DNA of 64,000 nt from assembly GCA_013397115.1 (NCBI GenBank), contig VWZW01000843.1, positions 124,001 to 188,000 of the forward strand, given 5' to 3'. The notes under the pieces are model-generated. The model worked only from the letters and a program-made list of their open reading frames with translations. It was not told where the DNA came from and did not search any database. The translations under genes and the position numbers were made by a program. Of the stretch, positions 36,401 to 51,400 are shown one piece after another. Position 1 is the first letter of the stretch; each line of letters begins with the position of its first letter. The DNA is from Edolisoma coerulescens. Its lineage: Eukaryota; Chordata; Aves; Passeriformes; Campephagidae.

Positions 36401-39400
36401 CTAAAAACAAAAGAAAAACACATGTTAGCAAGCAATATCATAGCTCATCTAACAAAGTACATCATCTTTTGCCTACCTACAAATTTGAATCTTCACCCTT
36501 AAAGTTTCTAACTTTAGAAAACCAACTCTCTTCAGAATTATTCTAGTACTTGATAAGCAAGTTGATGAGCAAGTTCTGAAATAAGTAGTCATCAGACTGG
36601 TGAATGTTTGATCCTTGGGCATAATCAAGACACTAACTTTCTTCCACTATCTACCAAAACATGTTACTAGCAGTCCACGACCATGTAGCACAGCATGGTA
36701 ATTCAGATCCTGTTCTAAGAGGACAGTTGCATTGTACAGACGGATGGAAGACAAAACAGCATGAAGTGAATGTCTTCCTAGAATAATTTCCATCTTTATT
36801 GATATCTGTTTCTGCATACATACTGGTTCACCAGCTGCAGGTCTAGGATCAACCAGGTCCCTTGACAACACAAAATTAAGAAAGCATTATCTTAATTAGA
36901 TGAACTATTCAAGCACTTTCTGTGGCTGAATCAATTAACTATCAAAAGTTTAAGAAACCTACATAAAAACTCCCAATGTGCTGGGGGGTTTTTAACTTAA
37001 TTAGACACGGGCTGAATAGATCACAGTTTTCTGGAAGAGAAGCTCATGTTATGATATATGTGAGAGCAGGTCTAAGCAAAAAGGAGATGAAACTATTTGA
37101 TGTCAATGCTTCATGTGAGAGGTTATGCTAAGTCAGTTATTTCAGACATCTGGTGTTATTTTCAGGAGTAACTTTTATAATAGCAGCTATTTCAGTTAAA
37201 ATGGTTTGTGAATGTGACAGTAATGTGGGATCAAACTAGCAGTTTTTTCCTACCCTGTGCACTGCCCTGTGTTTTTCAGGCAAAGTAATTATCTGGTTTT
37301 GTTACAACTCTAACCTGTAGGAACACTGCAACTACACAGAGATGCTTGTCTGTGTCTCACTACATGAAGAGATATTAAAAAAAGACCACAAAAATTTCTA
37401 GCACAGAAATCCATTTGCTATATAACAGAGAATGGGTGAGATTGAAATGGACCACAGTGGGTTCATCTGGTTCAACCAGGGTCATCCTAGAGCACATTGA
37501 ACAGGATTGTGTGAATCCATGCTGACTGCTCCTGATCACAATTTCCATCTCCTATCTCCTTTTCCCTGTGTGGCACCTGAAAGAGCAACAGCTCCCACAG
37601 GAGACACAGCATATGCAGCAGGATGAGACGCGCTTTTGTCTTTTCGCAGCTCCTTTTGTAACGTGCTCTCAACCCATCAATAACCAGCCGCATGCCTTCA
37701 GTTATGTCCTGCTTTGGCTCCACAAGCTGCTCCATGCTCCTGTATTCCCATCCCAGGGCTATTTCATCCCTGAGCCCCCATCTCTCATCTTGCACCCTCA
37801 TCATTACAAAAACCAGAATCCCAACCTATCCTTTTACATACTCATGCCCAAAAGCTGCATGGAACAGCTTGCTCTCACCCATGCAACACCCGCTTCAGTT
37901 CCTGGGACATCCTGCTCCCTTCCCCACAAATAGCTTTGGCCATGCTCTTGCTCATGAACAGGAAGAAAGCAAAGCCTCTTTCTCACAGTAGAGAGAAAGG
38001 GGAGCTACTGCACAGAGCAAATTCAACAGCACATTAAGTTTTACTCAGCAGAAAGTGCCCGGTGTGGAAATGAATGTCCAGGTCAACACTGACATGCTAC
38101 AATAAGCAACCACCTCTGGTTTGAGCATCTGCTTTATAAAGAGGATATTTATTTCCTCATAAACTCTACAGTGAAATACAACCACTGCTGGAAAGCATTC
38201 TTTTCTGTGTTTATGCACGCTACACTACAAAACATTAATCACTTCCTTTAACTGGATAGAATGTGTGACTGTGAAAAGAGCTGACAAGATTCAGCACTGC
38301 AAGTAGAGAAAATACTCTAAAAGTATTTAGGTGTGCTCTGTTTCAACAAGCAGCATGATTCAAATGTATGCAAGGCTACACAAATAAGAAATTTGTATAT
38401 GCTTTAAAACTTACTTGAATGGGCTTTCAATAGATGTGGTTGTAACTTTAAAGTGCTTGTATCTTCTTGCATTCATTCTTTCATTTGTTGTGATACCCAA
38501 GCAAGATATCTTAAGACAGGAAGAATAAGTAATTTAGTTCACATAAAAACAAGCAACCAAGTACTGTATGAGACAGACTGAAAAAGGACCAAATTTACTG
38601 GTTTGAAGTCCTTCTGACAAACGAGTTTTTGACTGGAGAAATTATCAGGTGCAAACATGAACCATAAGATTTTGAAATTGATATATGTTGTAAGTAATGA
38701 ATATTGTAAAAATGGAGGACAAAACTTAAAAGTTACTGAAAAGTTTTACCTAAGCCTTAGAGGATAATCTCTATTTCCAGGAAATCTTTCTGGAAAGATT
38801 AAGTCTCATGGTTCATTAATGACAAGTCATACTTCAAGGCTTTCAGTATAACTTTCCATAGAAAGGATAAAGAAAATGTGGGTTTGGTCAGATTACAATG
38901 CAATAATGTGGCCGCGACTCACACTGAAGCAGTGTAAGAAATTATTGCATCCCCTTTCAAGCTACCGCTCCCTTTCTGTTAATGACACACGGCATTATTG
39001 TAAGTCGGTCCCACAGCTCTTATCCTCTATTAGTCTGTATTGCCTTTCTCTGGTCTGTTTTTCCTTTCTGTCATTCTGAGAATGGAAAGCAAGAGGCAGG
39101 TATTTTAACCTCTTGCACAAAAAGAAAAGGCCATGTGAATGAGAACTGAATGATGCCTAATACTGAGAGACAGCAGATGCTTGCCTCCTCCAGCAAGGCT
39201 GAGAGACTAAACACTTGCTCTAGCACAAAGAACACAAAAATTTAAATGACAGAACTACTTGATATTCTTATGACATTCCCAAGACACAGCATTATGATTG
39301 AAGTGCTCTTCCATACCTGATACATCTGACACATGAGTAACACAGCCACCCACATGAAGTGAAACACACTGTTCAGAAACATCCAAAACATCCACGGAGA

Positions 39401-42400
39401 ACAGGTAGCAATCTGTGTAACATAGGTCCAAAATCCATCCTTTGTGTAACTTGTCTCACAGTGGAAACCCCAGTCTAGAGAAAAAACAGTCAAAAAATAT
39501 ATGCAAGATTTAAGGTATGTTTATTGTACAGCAACATACAATGCCCACATTAAAATGCATCAATTTAAGTAAGAAAATGACAGTGTGCCAGAAGAGCTGA
39601 GCTTGCTCTCTCTTCCTTTCCCAACTCCTTGAATACATGACATATGCACACACTTGGCTATGATGAAGAAAAAAAGATCTAGGACAAGAAAAAAATCATC
39701 CTCTAAATTAAAATACCCAATATAGTCAAATATTAATGTGCAGCTCAATTCCAGGATAAAAATACCTAAAACTCTGATAAGGCAAAGATCTATAAAAATC
39801 CATACGAGGAGATAAAGTATTTAGAAACAATTAAAAAAAAAGCCAAAAAAATCACATTTACTCACAAGAGATACATCCATAGATCATCCAGCAGATCATA
39901 AAAAGCAGGAAGAACAGGTATCCCATAAAATAGCGATGGTTCCCTGCTCCTAAAGTTGCACAACAGGGACCAAATTACTACACTTTCAGCAGAAAGACAC
40001 CAGGAAGTTTAATTGCTTGCTTAGAAGTACTGCTTATTATTGTACACAGAAACATTACTCTACAATATTAAGCCAATATAACTTCAAGACAGTGAAATTA
40101 GCTGCTTTATGATTCTTTTTTTTTTTTACTTCTCAGACAACAAAGCAATTTTTCTTTGATTTTCTGTCATGTTACAACTGCAATTCACTAATTCATTTGT
40201 AACCTCTTTCATGAACTAATAAAATTACTGATAGACAATATTTAGAGCAATGTTGGTGACAGCTGTTGCAGAGCCCTTAACAGCAAGGAATTACACATTA
40301 ATAAGTATTTTTTAAAAGCCACTGACAAATCCTCAAACTGCAGTGTTCACTTTCTTAAAAGTAACAGAAATATGAACAAATATACAATCTTCCTTGATAA
40401 TAAGCTAACTCACATCTTAGGTTTGGCTGCTTGATGAAACTAGCTAAAAGTAAAATATCTAGTAAAACAAATACATGTAACTGAACAGGAAAGGCCTAAG
40501 AACCTGGCTATAATAATGAATGGGATAAAAACTACTCTATTTTAGACAGAATTCTAATGCAAGAAAATTCAGTTACTAAAAGACTGATCTATTTTTAACA
40601 TTAGTAGAGCTAAAAATACGCCTTTTACATGAGTACATCATAATTCTGAAGTACTCAGCCTTCCTTCTGTTTGTAAAATATGTCCAGTGTTGCAACCTTC
40701 CAACAGCTCCAGGCTGTAAACTAAACTCACAGAGATGATAATGGGCTACAAAAGATTTGGCTGTCATCATTTACCAGCACAGCATTTACTTCTTTATTAT
40801 GTCAAATGTTTTCCCTGCTAAAACAAGAGCATCCTCTGGAGGCCGAAAATAATCAAGTGCTTTTAGCAAGTGAGCTGAAAGACTGTATAAATAAGAGATG
40901 AGGAAAAACATACATATAACACAAGCTAGACTAAACATAAGACATTTCCTTGAAAATCAACAAGTTTCTGAGAACACAAAATTATGCTGTAATATTGCCT
41001 TCAATCACCTAAGGGCATATGAGAAAGTGTTGGGAATGTCCCTAAGGTATCGCTTACATTTGCATTCTAAATTTCAGAACTGTTAAGTTTCATAAAAGAC
41101 GTTTTTTAAAGAACACAGAAGTTAAATAGTGACCTAGAAGTCCATCTGAGAGGCATCTGATGGGATGCTTCTTTCAGCAACATATTTAATGACACTAAAA
41201 CAAATCCTGCCTAACAGAAAATCCATATGTGTGAGGTAAAAACATGGGTGTAGCATTTATAACTATAAATGAAATAGTACAATCTTGATCACAGTTTAAA
41301 AAGAAAAAAAAATCTGTGAAAAAAGAAACTGGAGAAACAGTATTTTTCATAAGATTGGGCAAAACACAGCACTGTGCTATACAGTTGCCTCCTGGACTGG
41401 CAGGAATAGAGTCATCCTCTGCAGTTAAAGTAAAAAAATAACTGTAAAAAAACATAATGCTGTTTTGATACTCCTTTTAAAAGATAAATACAATCACTTC
41501 TAGAGACTTGCTTGCTGTATTTTAACTAAAATTTTGAGGCAAACAATTTGCCCTAGTTGACAATTCATTTATTTTTCAAATAGTCTCCAATTTTTGTCAA
41601 CCTCTTCAAAATGGTAAAAACATTCAAAGTCCCTTTATGTGCCAAGTTTTATCCCCAAAGGATTTATTTTAGTGTCTGTAAACACTCTTAAAAGATTTCT
41701 CAGTTCTATCTTTAGCAACATTCTTATCCTTTTAACACATTCCACACACATCCAAATTCCACCTTTCCAGAAAGCCATGACTCATGTTTCCCTCTTTGGT
41801 AAACATACCACAAATGCTGTTTTAAGAATGGATTCTGTTTTGCAATCCCATGCTTAGAGTGACCATGTACCAAGCTGAGACACAGAAGCCATATAAGGTT
41901 GTTCAGACCATCATTCCCTCCGGTTCAGCTCCAGCTCCCATACCGTGATTTCTAATGCTTTTTCCCAGCATACTTTCAAGGGCCCTAATGTTTACTTTTA
42001 CCTCCAGTTACCCCACAATGTACACCACCACTAGATTTTCCATCATCACTGTTACTTAAAAAACCACTTCCTCCACCTACCCTAATCCCATCACTCACAC
42101 ACTCTCTCAATACACACAAACTAAGGTCTTTCCTCCCCCATTTGTTTTTTGTTATTTTCCAGTTACTGATCAAAACACTGGATCTTTCTCTCCCACTGAC
42201 ATGTACTTCTCAGTACTCTTGCAAAACCTAAGCCCATGCTCCCCTCCCTGTCTGAATCAAAAATTTCTTAGTTTTTCATAGTAAAACATCTAAAATATAA
42301 ACCAAAAATATCTCAGATAGTAACATCTGTAGGAAACATGACATACATGTTTAGAGATGCTCTAATACAATTTAAATGCCCAGATTGACTATTTTACTCT

Positions 42401-45400
42401 TGATTTTCAGACCAAACTACTCTGATTATTCATTACTGTCTCTATTTGAAAGGACTACAATGAAGCATTTATGGGCTGTCAGCTGTCAGTGAACCCAGGT
42501 CCCAATTCCTCCCCAAGATTAAAGCTACCTCTGCTTGTGTCCTAAAAAATTAAACACGTGAAGCAAGCTGCACTCATTTCCTAGCTGAGAGGTCTTCAGT
42601 GCTCCCTGCATAATAATGGTTTTCAAATAAGTTTCTCAAAAAGTATGACTGGGAATAGCAGCATTTAGAGACTATTTCTGTTCTATATCCATTCCTTTCA
42701 TAATCACTGGGGAGAATAAAAGACAACCTGGATGGTCAATAAGAGGAGAATACCTCAATAGGAAGTCATTCTGTTTCTAACTTCTATAATCATAACAATT
42801 TTAAATACGTACAGTTTACCATTTAATTACTGAATATTATTGGTCAAAACGAAAATTTTCATCTTATGTAATGGATAATAATCAGTTGTGGAATTGGCAC
42901 ATGCCTTTTCAGCAGTTAAGCTTTGCATCTTTTCATTACTAGGGTTTATGTTAGTAAAAATACATACGTAGTGAACTGAATTAGACACAGAACAATTTTG
43001 AGGACAGGTATATAACAGACAATACAAATGAGAACAATGCAAAGAATCATATGTAGAAAAAGAATTAAGCTGAATATTGAAAAGCTTTTCTTAAGAAGCC
43101 AAGTCACTTCCACTGTGAAAGAAGAACAGAGAAAATCTTGCAGAGCATTTTAGCAAATTACTCACCTACACAGTTCCCCACCCATGGGCAGTGGTGATCA
43201 AACTTCGCTATACATCGATTGCAAACACCACAGTGTTTGGACCTCACTGGCTTCCGTATCTGTAACAGATAATAAACATTTGTTTACAAAAGCAACTTAC
43301 CCTGATGTATTTTAAACAGAAAAAAACCACAAACCCTCAATTTAAATGTAAATTGATTGTGCTATTGTTAATTCTTCAGAGAACTTCAAATTTGATGCTA
43401 ATTCTCAAGGCAATCTTAGCTATTAAGCTTAATCTACACACTGCTCAACACAAACATCCTTACAACTGCACTGAAATTATTTTCACACTATTTTTCTTAT
43501 ACAGAGAATTATTTTTTTCATACAAAGTTCTTCTATCACCTCCAGCTATTGAGCTTTGTATAGTAACCAGCTTCATTTCAGCTTTTAACAATGAAAACAC
43601 AGAATGAGCTTGAGTTCCATGATCCTGTACCATTCATAACCGAGCTCTAACCAACTTTTTAGGTTATTTTCTGAAGAGAGAAATATGACTCAACAAGCAG
43701 AACTCAATGGAACTTAAAATGCTAAATTAGTTCCAAACATTTTCCTTGAAAGGTTATGTCTTGAAAGAAGTGGTCTGAGATATATATGTATATCCACACA
43801 TAATTTTTAAGGTGCCACATCTGTATATAATTTTCCAGCTTCATGTTTGGAGATACTAACATCATTCGTGTTCCACATATGTCAGAGCTTTGCAGTGTTA
43901 ACACTGATAACCTTGAGAATTTTGTATTTGCTAGTTAACTTCCAAAGAAAAAGCATGTTATATTTGTTTAACAGAAATTAAAATTTTTTTTCTCCCTCCT
44001 GACTATTGCCAGATAGAGAAATACACTTGGTTTTTGAAAAAAAATATTTTACTAGAAGCACAACTTAATTTTACTGTGAGTTACAGAGGTAGCGGAATGC
44101 CATATGTGATTTTCATAACTTGTTAGGTGTATAACCAACCAATTTGGTAGATATACTAGATACTTGAATTTTGACACTGGCAAGCTATTTCCACAGCGAT
44201 AACTTTTTTCCTCTCACTGTTGCTGGTTTTTTGTGTACATATTATGTATTGAAAACCCTGTGTAAATTAAATATTACAAATAAATTCTGCCTTTGAAACT
44301 GCAATATTAAGGTCAAATATATGTTCATTACAGGAACACTGATTTTGGCTTAGCATTAAAGGAAAAAAAAAAAAAAAAGGTGAAATTGATTAAAAAATAT
44401 ACTACCAAGCAGGTACTGCAGAATATACTGAGGTCCAGACTTCCTGTCTCTGCAAGTTCTACTATTGTCTGCAGGAAAAATAAAAATTAGAATTTAGCAT
44501 ATAAACAAATGGTGACAAGCATTTTCAGACCTGTGGCTGTGAGCCCCTTATTTCAGGTACTTTCTACACACAGGAACAAATTAAATTCAGATGAAACTGA
44601 CTTTGAATCTACTTTATTAAACCAATATGCATATTTACTTCTAAATTCTAGTTTACACTTATTCCTAGTCACCACTGTGATTTCAGTGCTGCTGGTGTGA
44701 CTTTTGATACTCTGGAAAATTTCATACAATACGTTTTGGACAATTCATAAATAGTCCCTCTGATTTCAGTGGGAGTATAACACTACACTACAGACTAACG
44801 AAACGATGCAAAAAGGAATGTACATGGTCTGATACTCAACACTGGAGTTCAGTATTGTCCAAATGCAAAATCCCAAACCTCAGGAGAACAGAACTGAACA
44901 ACAGTAGATGAACAGCTTTTAAATATAAGTCTTGTGCAGACCCAGGATCACTTCAGTTAGATCCAAATCATTGTGCTTTGTAAACCTTTGTCTACCTTCT
45001 ATGCTTTTGAACTACAGGAAAATTTTATTTATTCCTTTGCTTGCTTTAAGGGTGACTTGGGTTATTTTGTAACACAGAAGAAAGGACAGGACCTATTAAA
45101 ACAACAAACATCTGACATTGTTGCTTACTATGCATTTCCAAACATACTTAACTTGGTCACCTGAAATCCATTTTCTTCCTTAGTTATTTCAAAACTAAAG
45201 GCTAACTCAGCATTAAATACTTGAAGACAAATTATGAAAATGCTAGGAAGTGCTACACTGCCCGAAGGTAAGACACACATCCTACAGTGGTTCATACCCC
45301 CACTAACAGAACATTTTACCATGTGGTTAGCTGCAATCCAAAACGTTCACAGCCATATGTATCTGCCTCAAGAAGCTGCATTTTGTAATTCCTACCCAGT

Positions 45401-48400
45401 TCAACAAGGCTTTTGGAACCACTCTTGCCTACTTAAGCAAGTAGATCAAATGAACTGCATATTTGTGCAATTTGCTGAATCCAATCCAAAGTGTCATTGT
45501 TGATTATTCTACTTAATTTAGTCCAGTTGAAGGAGGAGAATTTAGTTTGGAATTTACTTTGGCAAACTGGCAATAACAGAAACAGAATTTTCAGAGTAAA
45601 TCCAAATCTCCACATTGACTAAGAACTCAGCTACAACCTATTGCAGAATACAAGAATTATTTCATCTACTCCATCCCTTTAATGGCTATTATATTTTCAT
45701 TCCTGCATAAGGACATAACGCCAAGTGGTCTGATGTTGATACACACAGGCCTTTTCACAAATAACCATGAAGTAGAAGCTCAAAGTTCATTTTTAGGTGG
45801 GATGTTGGCTTCTAGGAAACTTAAACAAAACCAAACAAAACAAATGCTTCTGCCGCTTGTATAATTTTGGCACATTCAATGCTCAGTTTGGCTGCTGAGA
45901 ACAATGCACTTAATTTAAAAAAAAAATCTGAAATACTAACAACAATACAATGTCTTAGATATAAGCCCACCCCAAACTGCCTGGGGTTTTGGCTGGTTTA
46001 GCCTCAAAATGTTTATCAAAGGTAAATGTTTACAAAGGTAAAGAAAATTAGAGGCACTTAGCAGTCTGGAAAGTTTTTATAAAATTAACTAACACTTTTC
46101 CCATAATGGGCTATTTGTTTCAGTATGGCAAAAGTCTGAAAGTTCACATTTTCTTTTTCACTTAACTGCTTTTCAAACTTTTAAAATTAAAAATTCAAGT
46201 TACAATTTTGTTTTGCTACTCAAAATGACCAATACGCAATTTTGCACCAATTAGACTTGAAATGCATTACACATGGTAAAAAAAAAGAAATCTGGAAGAC
46301 TTTTCAACATTTTAAACCTTTTGTTATACAACTTACTGAAATTTAATGTACTGAACAGTAAACTAACTACTCTGATCAGCTGGTGGAAGGCTGTTGAAGA
46401 ACAAGTTCATATCTCTTGGGTTTACCTTTTTCTTTTGTTCTTCCGTGGCTTTGATGATTCCCGGATCAGATTTCCAGGATTTTCCAAAATTGTAGAAAAG
46501 TGCAACACTATTAGCAAGGAATGGAAGATGTATAAAGAAAAAATTGAGATGTGTTGACAGTCAAGGAATCTCAAGTGTAAAAGTGAATTTCCTCTTGAAC
46601 ATTCTCACTGATAATTCTGAAACAAAATTTAACTAAATTTAAATTCTACTAATGCCCTTGAGTCATTGTGTTCAGAATTAACAAAATTCAGCACTGCTGT
46701 AAGAACTAGCTTGGTACTCAGCATTTTCTACTGCTCAGCCTTCAAAACTTACTTTTAAGAATGGTCTGTTCCACAAGGTATTTCTAAAGCATTTATCCTT
46801 CTTAAGGATGAATAATGATAATTCAGTTTTTGTAACTGTTTTCCCTTTTAATTAAATTAAGTCCCATGAAATTTATCTTCTTAATAACTATTTCCTGTTT
46901 TCAGAATAAACATTTTGGAGCTCTATTTATAAGACAGACATTTAACTGCCTATGTCTTCAGTGGCTTGACATTCCTGTGATATCACAGGACGGGCTGTTT
47001 CTAGCCATAGAAGGAATTTTGCTGCAATGGTCACTGTTGCATGGCAATCATGTCCCAACACCACTTATCTCCAAGAAAGGTAGTGTCTGAAACCTGGTCC
47101 TGTAATAAGGCAATAGACATATTTTGCATCACTGAAAGTTATTTTTAACATGCTAATATGTCTAACACTTAAAAAACCACAGGATTTATTATTCTATGGA
47201 AGTGTTTATAAAATCACTTACCATAAAGACAGAAAATAACCATTTGTTTTAAAACACATTTCCTGCATTCAATGTCTTGCCATGTAACATGCCTAGTCTA
47301 ACAGCACTTGACATTTCTTCAGAGAATTAGAACATTTTTAGCAGTGATGCTGAAAAACCAAATACTTCAGATGTTTCTCTTCCACAAAAGAAAAAGTATT
47401 TACTCTCATAAACCTACAAAAGACCTGACAAAACTGACTAAAGACACCTGCTGTCAGCTGCCAGTTACAACAGCAAGGAGATGCTCTACTTGACAAATCC
47501 ATGGTGGCAGAAGCCTCTACAGCAAACAAAAGCCTCTACATCCAAACGAAAAGGACATCTATCACTCAGGCACAAAGCACTACACACCCAAATTACACTA
47601 TATTTTGAATAACTTAGATACATACAGACGTTAAGTAACTTGCGAGGCAAAAGAACCCTGAAACACAAACAAAAACAAGTAGGCCTCTTTTTGACTTCTG
47701 AAATGCTAACAAAGGCTCGTTGTTCACGTGAAGTGTATCCCAAATAATTTTTGTTTCCCACCTGTTGGGGCAAGGACTTGGCTGTGAATTTCTAATTAAA
47801 AAAATATTGGCAAGTTAAATTAAACTTTTAATAATGTATCTTATATAGTAGAATGTTAGTATTAGCTCACTAAAGCTAATTAATCTTTCCAGTAACAAGA
47901 TGCTTCCTGCAAGTTTGTAACGGGGGAGAAAACCATCAGCTATGCTATAACTTAAACACTCACGGTTCTATTTTATACATTAGAGATGCAAAGCTCTGAC
48001 TTCAAAATTTATACAATCCAACTTCTACCTATCTTTTTTCTAAAGCTACCTGCTGCCAAAAATAAGCTGGTGCAACTGAATTGCTTAGCTAGAGAGAGAT
48101 TACATTTTCTTTAGAATACTAAAATAATCACTGGGTTTTTTACAACAGTGAAAACTGGTTTTTCATTAAATGTACCTTAATCAGACAACTGTTACAAACA
48201 ATAAAGGTACAACTGAAACAAATTTTATGACCCATTTCTAACTGCCATACGTCATGTCTAGACTTTTAAAGAAGATGTGGGAAAAGACTAAGAGGGTTTT
48301 TATAACCTTAATGCTTTGGTAATACTAACTAAAATTTGGATAACCTATAACAAAGCAGCTGTCCATTGTCTCAACTTACTCTTCCCCCATTTTACTCCCT

Positions 48401-51400
48401 CAAATACAGAGAGAACATAAAGAGATGCCCGACAGAACCTGTTTTGCCTGTCCTTTTATCATGGTGGTGTCCTTTTATCAAGGAGTGCAATGCTGACAAC
48501 GTAAATTGTGGCAGATAAGGTACTTTTGTGCTGCAGTTGGGAGAATTTAAAAGTTATCTTCCCCAGGATATTTCCAGCATGTGATGTAGATACACAACTT
48601 CAGCTGTAGGGTTCATCTCACCCACTTTAAATTACTCAGTATGCCTTCACAGACATCAGAAAGGAAAAAAAGCCATATCCAGTCTATCTTCAGTATCAAG
48701 ATATTTAAAGTAGGTAAGAGAAGCAGAGACTTACAAATGGCTAATTTTTTTGTCACTGGCTATGAAGAGTGTTTAAACTTCAATATAGATGTCCACACTA
48801 GAGGTAGCTAAAATCATGCTGAACTCCCCTCTGAAGTTTATTTCCAAAGAGATCTTAGCAACTTGCATCACAGACATCTCTCAAAACTCTTCACATGCAA
48901 GAAACCTTCTAGGTTTGGAATAGCTTCAGAGTAGGGAATTGGTTCTCTAGAGAGAATGTCTCGTTTTGTGTTAACGTCCTCATTTACAGCTACACAAGGA
49001 AAAAGTTCATTACCATATTATTGAGGGCTGCAAAATGCATAATATACCAGGCATTCACACCTCCTGCCTTGCCACCAATTTGCTCTCTTTCATGCAGTTT
49101 CCCCAGTTTTCATTGAGAGACAAAGCAGAAACACCCAAGAAACACTTCCCACTTTTAGTCCTGATCAATATCCTTTAATTATTAGAACAAATACAAGAGG
49201 CTGAAAATTATACCAGGAATTTGAACCAAAAAGGTCATCTCATTAAAAAGAAAATTAAAACCAAACAAGCACCACACAACCCCTAAGTGAGGTAAACATG
49301 GGATAGCTTAATTTTTCATCGTGAACTGTAGTCTATTTAAAAGGCTCCAAATACATGCAGCTTCCTGCTATCAGACATCATACAAGCCTGAAATCAAGCC
49401 AAAATGCACATTATAGACCCAGATGTGCCCTTTCACTAACCAAAAATCCTCTTCTCCTACACAGAAAAATCCACAGCCAGTGTAAGCTGTCAGAGATCAA
49501 ATACATGCTAATAAACCTGCCAATTCACAGAATCACAGCATCATAGAATGGGTCAGGCTGGAAGGGACCACAGTGGGTCATCTGGTCCAACCTCCCTGCT
49601 CAAGCAGGGTCATCCCAGAGCACATGGCACAGGATTGTGTCCAGACAGTTCTGGAATACCTCCAGTGAGGGAGACTCCACAGCCTCTCTGGACAATCTGT
49701 TCCAGTGCACACACACCCCCACAGTAAAGAAGCTCCTTCTCATGTTCAGGTGGAACTTCCTGTGAATCAGTTTCTGCCATTGTCTCTTGTCCTATTGCTT
49801 AGCACAATTAGGAAGAGCCTGGAAACATCCTCTGACACCCTCCCTTCAGATTCTTATAGGCATTGATGAGGTCCCCTCTCACTCATCTCTTCTTGAGTCT
49901 CAACAGGCCCAACTCCCTCAGCCTTTCCTTGTAAGAAGGATGCTCCAAATCCCCAATTCGTAACAGCTGCACATCCCGATCTAAGAGTCCAGGTAGGTAA
50001 CAGCAGATAGATAAGTGAGAAGCCTCATTTGACTAGTCATTTATCAGACAAAATCAATTTGTAATTAATTGAAGCTCTGCAAAAGCCCTCTACCTCCATT
50101 TCTATCTGACATAAAATAATCCCTTAGCTTGCAAATAAATTCAGTTAGCACATCTCCTCCACCCCAGAATTTTTTTTTAATCTTTTTTTTTTAACTTTAG
50201 AGAAAGCATTTAGACATGGGAACAGAAGTTCTGGATAGCTGGGCCCAGAGTTAGGATTTTTGGGGTCTTTGGTTCCTATAAAAACATGGCTGCCGACTTT
50301 TTTTTTTCCCCTACATGCAAGGCTTTTTGCTGTTCTCCTGAAACTAATTTTGGTAATACGATTTTTTTTTAACTGCTTAACTGTACCAATTAGCTTGTTA
50401 TAGTTTTTAAAATCTTATGCTATTGTATCACCTTTGTGAAAGAATGAAAATCATCATGAATTCTCTAACACCCTGTTTTAAAATGATCCTTAACTGAAAA
50501 AGTTTGCAATGTTTGTTTTCTTTAACCTAGACCCCATGAATTGGTGAAGTATATTTGAAATAAGATAATCAATACAATATTAGTCAATGATGAATTGTTT
50601 AAAAAATATAAATTGCCTTATACAATCTCATTATCTCAGCACTGCAAAATATTGCTCTTTTATGGTAACAGCCATAAAAGCTTGCTTAATTAAAACTGCA
50701 CACTCCCATTTGCAACAAATGGAAGCAGAAGAAACAAAAAAAAAATACTGCAAATATTTTGGGTTACAGCAAACTCTGACATCTTAGAAAAACAAAGCAG
50801 TGTAAGAACCTTTTGACATAACAGGCAGTATTTGTTCAGCTGGAACTGAAAAGACTGCAGCAACAACTGAGATAACATCTTGGTAGGTGTGCCCTGGACA
50901 TTTACAGGACACAAGAGAATGTTCTACCTATAAATACTAATGAAAAAGAACGAAATGTGAAATTCTAGTCTCACATTATTGAAAGTGTAATCTTAAATAA
51001 GCTTTTTTTTTTTTAAATAAAACTAAATTAAAATGTAGTGACTTAGTGTGTAGGCATTTTCGTTCCTATTCTGCAAACACGAGAAAACTAGAACACACTA
51101 ATGGAGCAAGACATAACTATCCCTTGTTACAGGCAAAATATAGTTACAAGGATGCAGCAAAACAGTGGCAGGGAGGCATAGGACCATAAACTCATATATA
51201 GACTCATAAATACATAGATCATATTCCTCATTCCCAGCAAGAATAGGATTTCTACTTTAACAAATACATCAGACTCAGAAGCTGCTGAGAAAAATCCAAC
51301 AGAATGAAACATTTACAAAAAATTCAGTACATTTTCAATATCGGCTTTTTGAAAGACACATCATTAAACCTTAGAATTTAGAGACTTATTTTTCATGTGA

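Noticed and set aside
37568..37933. 121-codon + strand frame in the ZDHHC17 intron next to the CR1 fragment
   Set aside because: Low-complexity composition and overlapping open frames; no recognised protein. It may be diverged repeat DNA.
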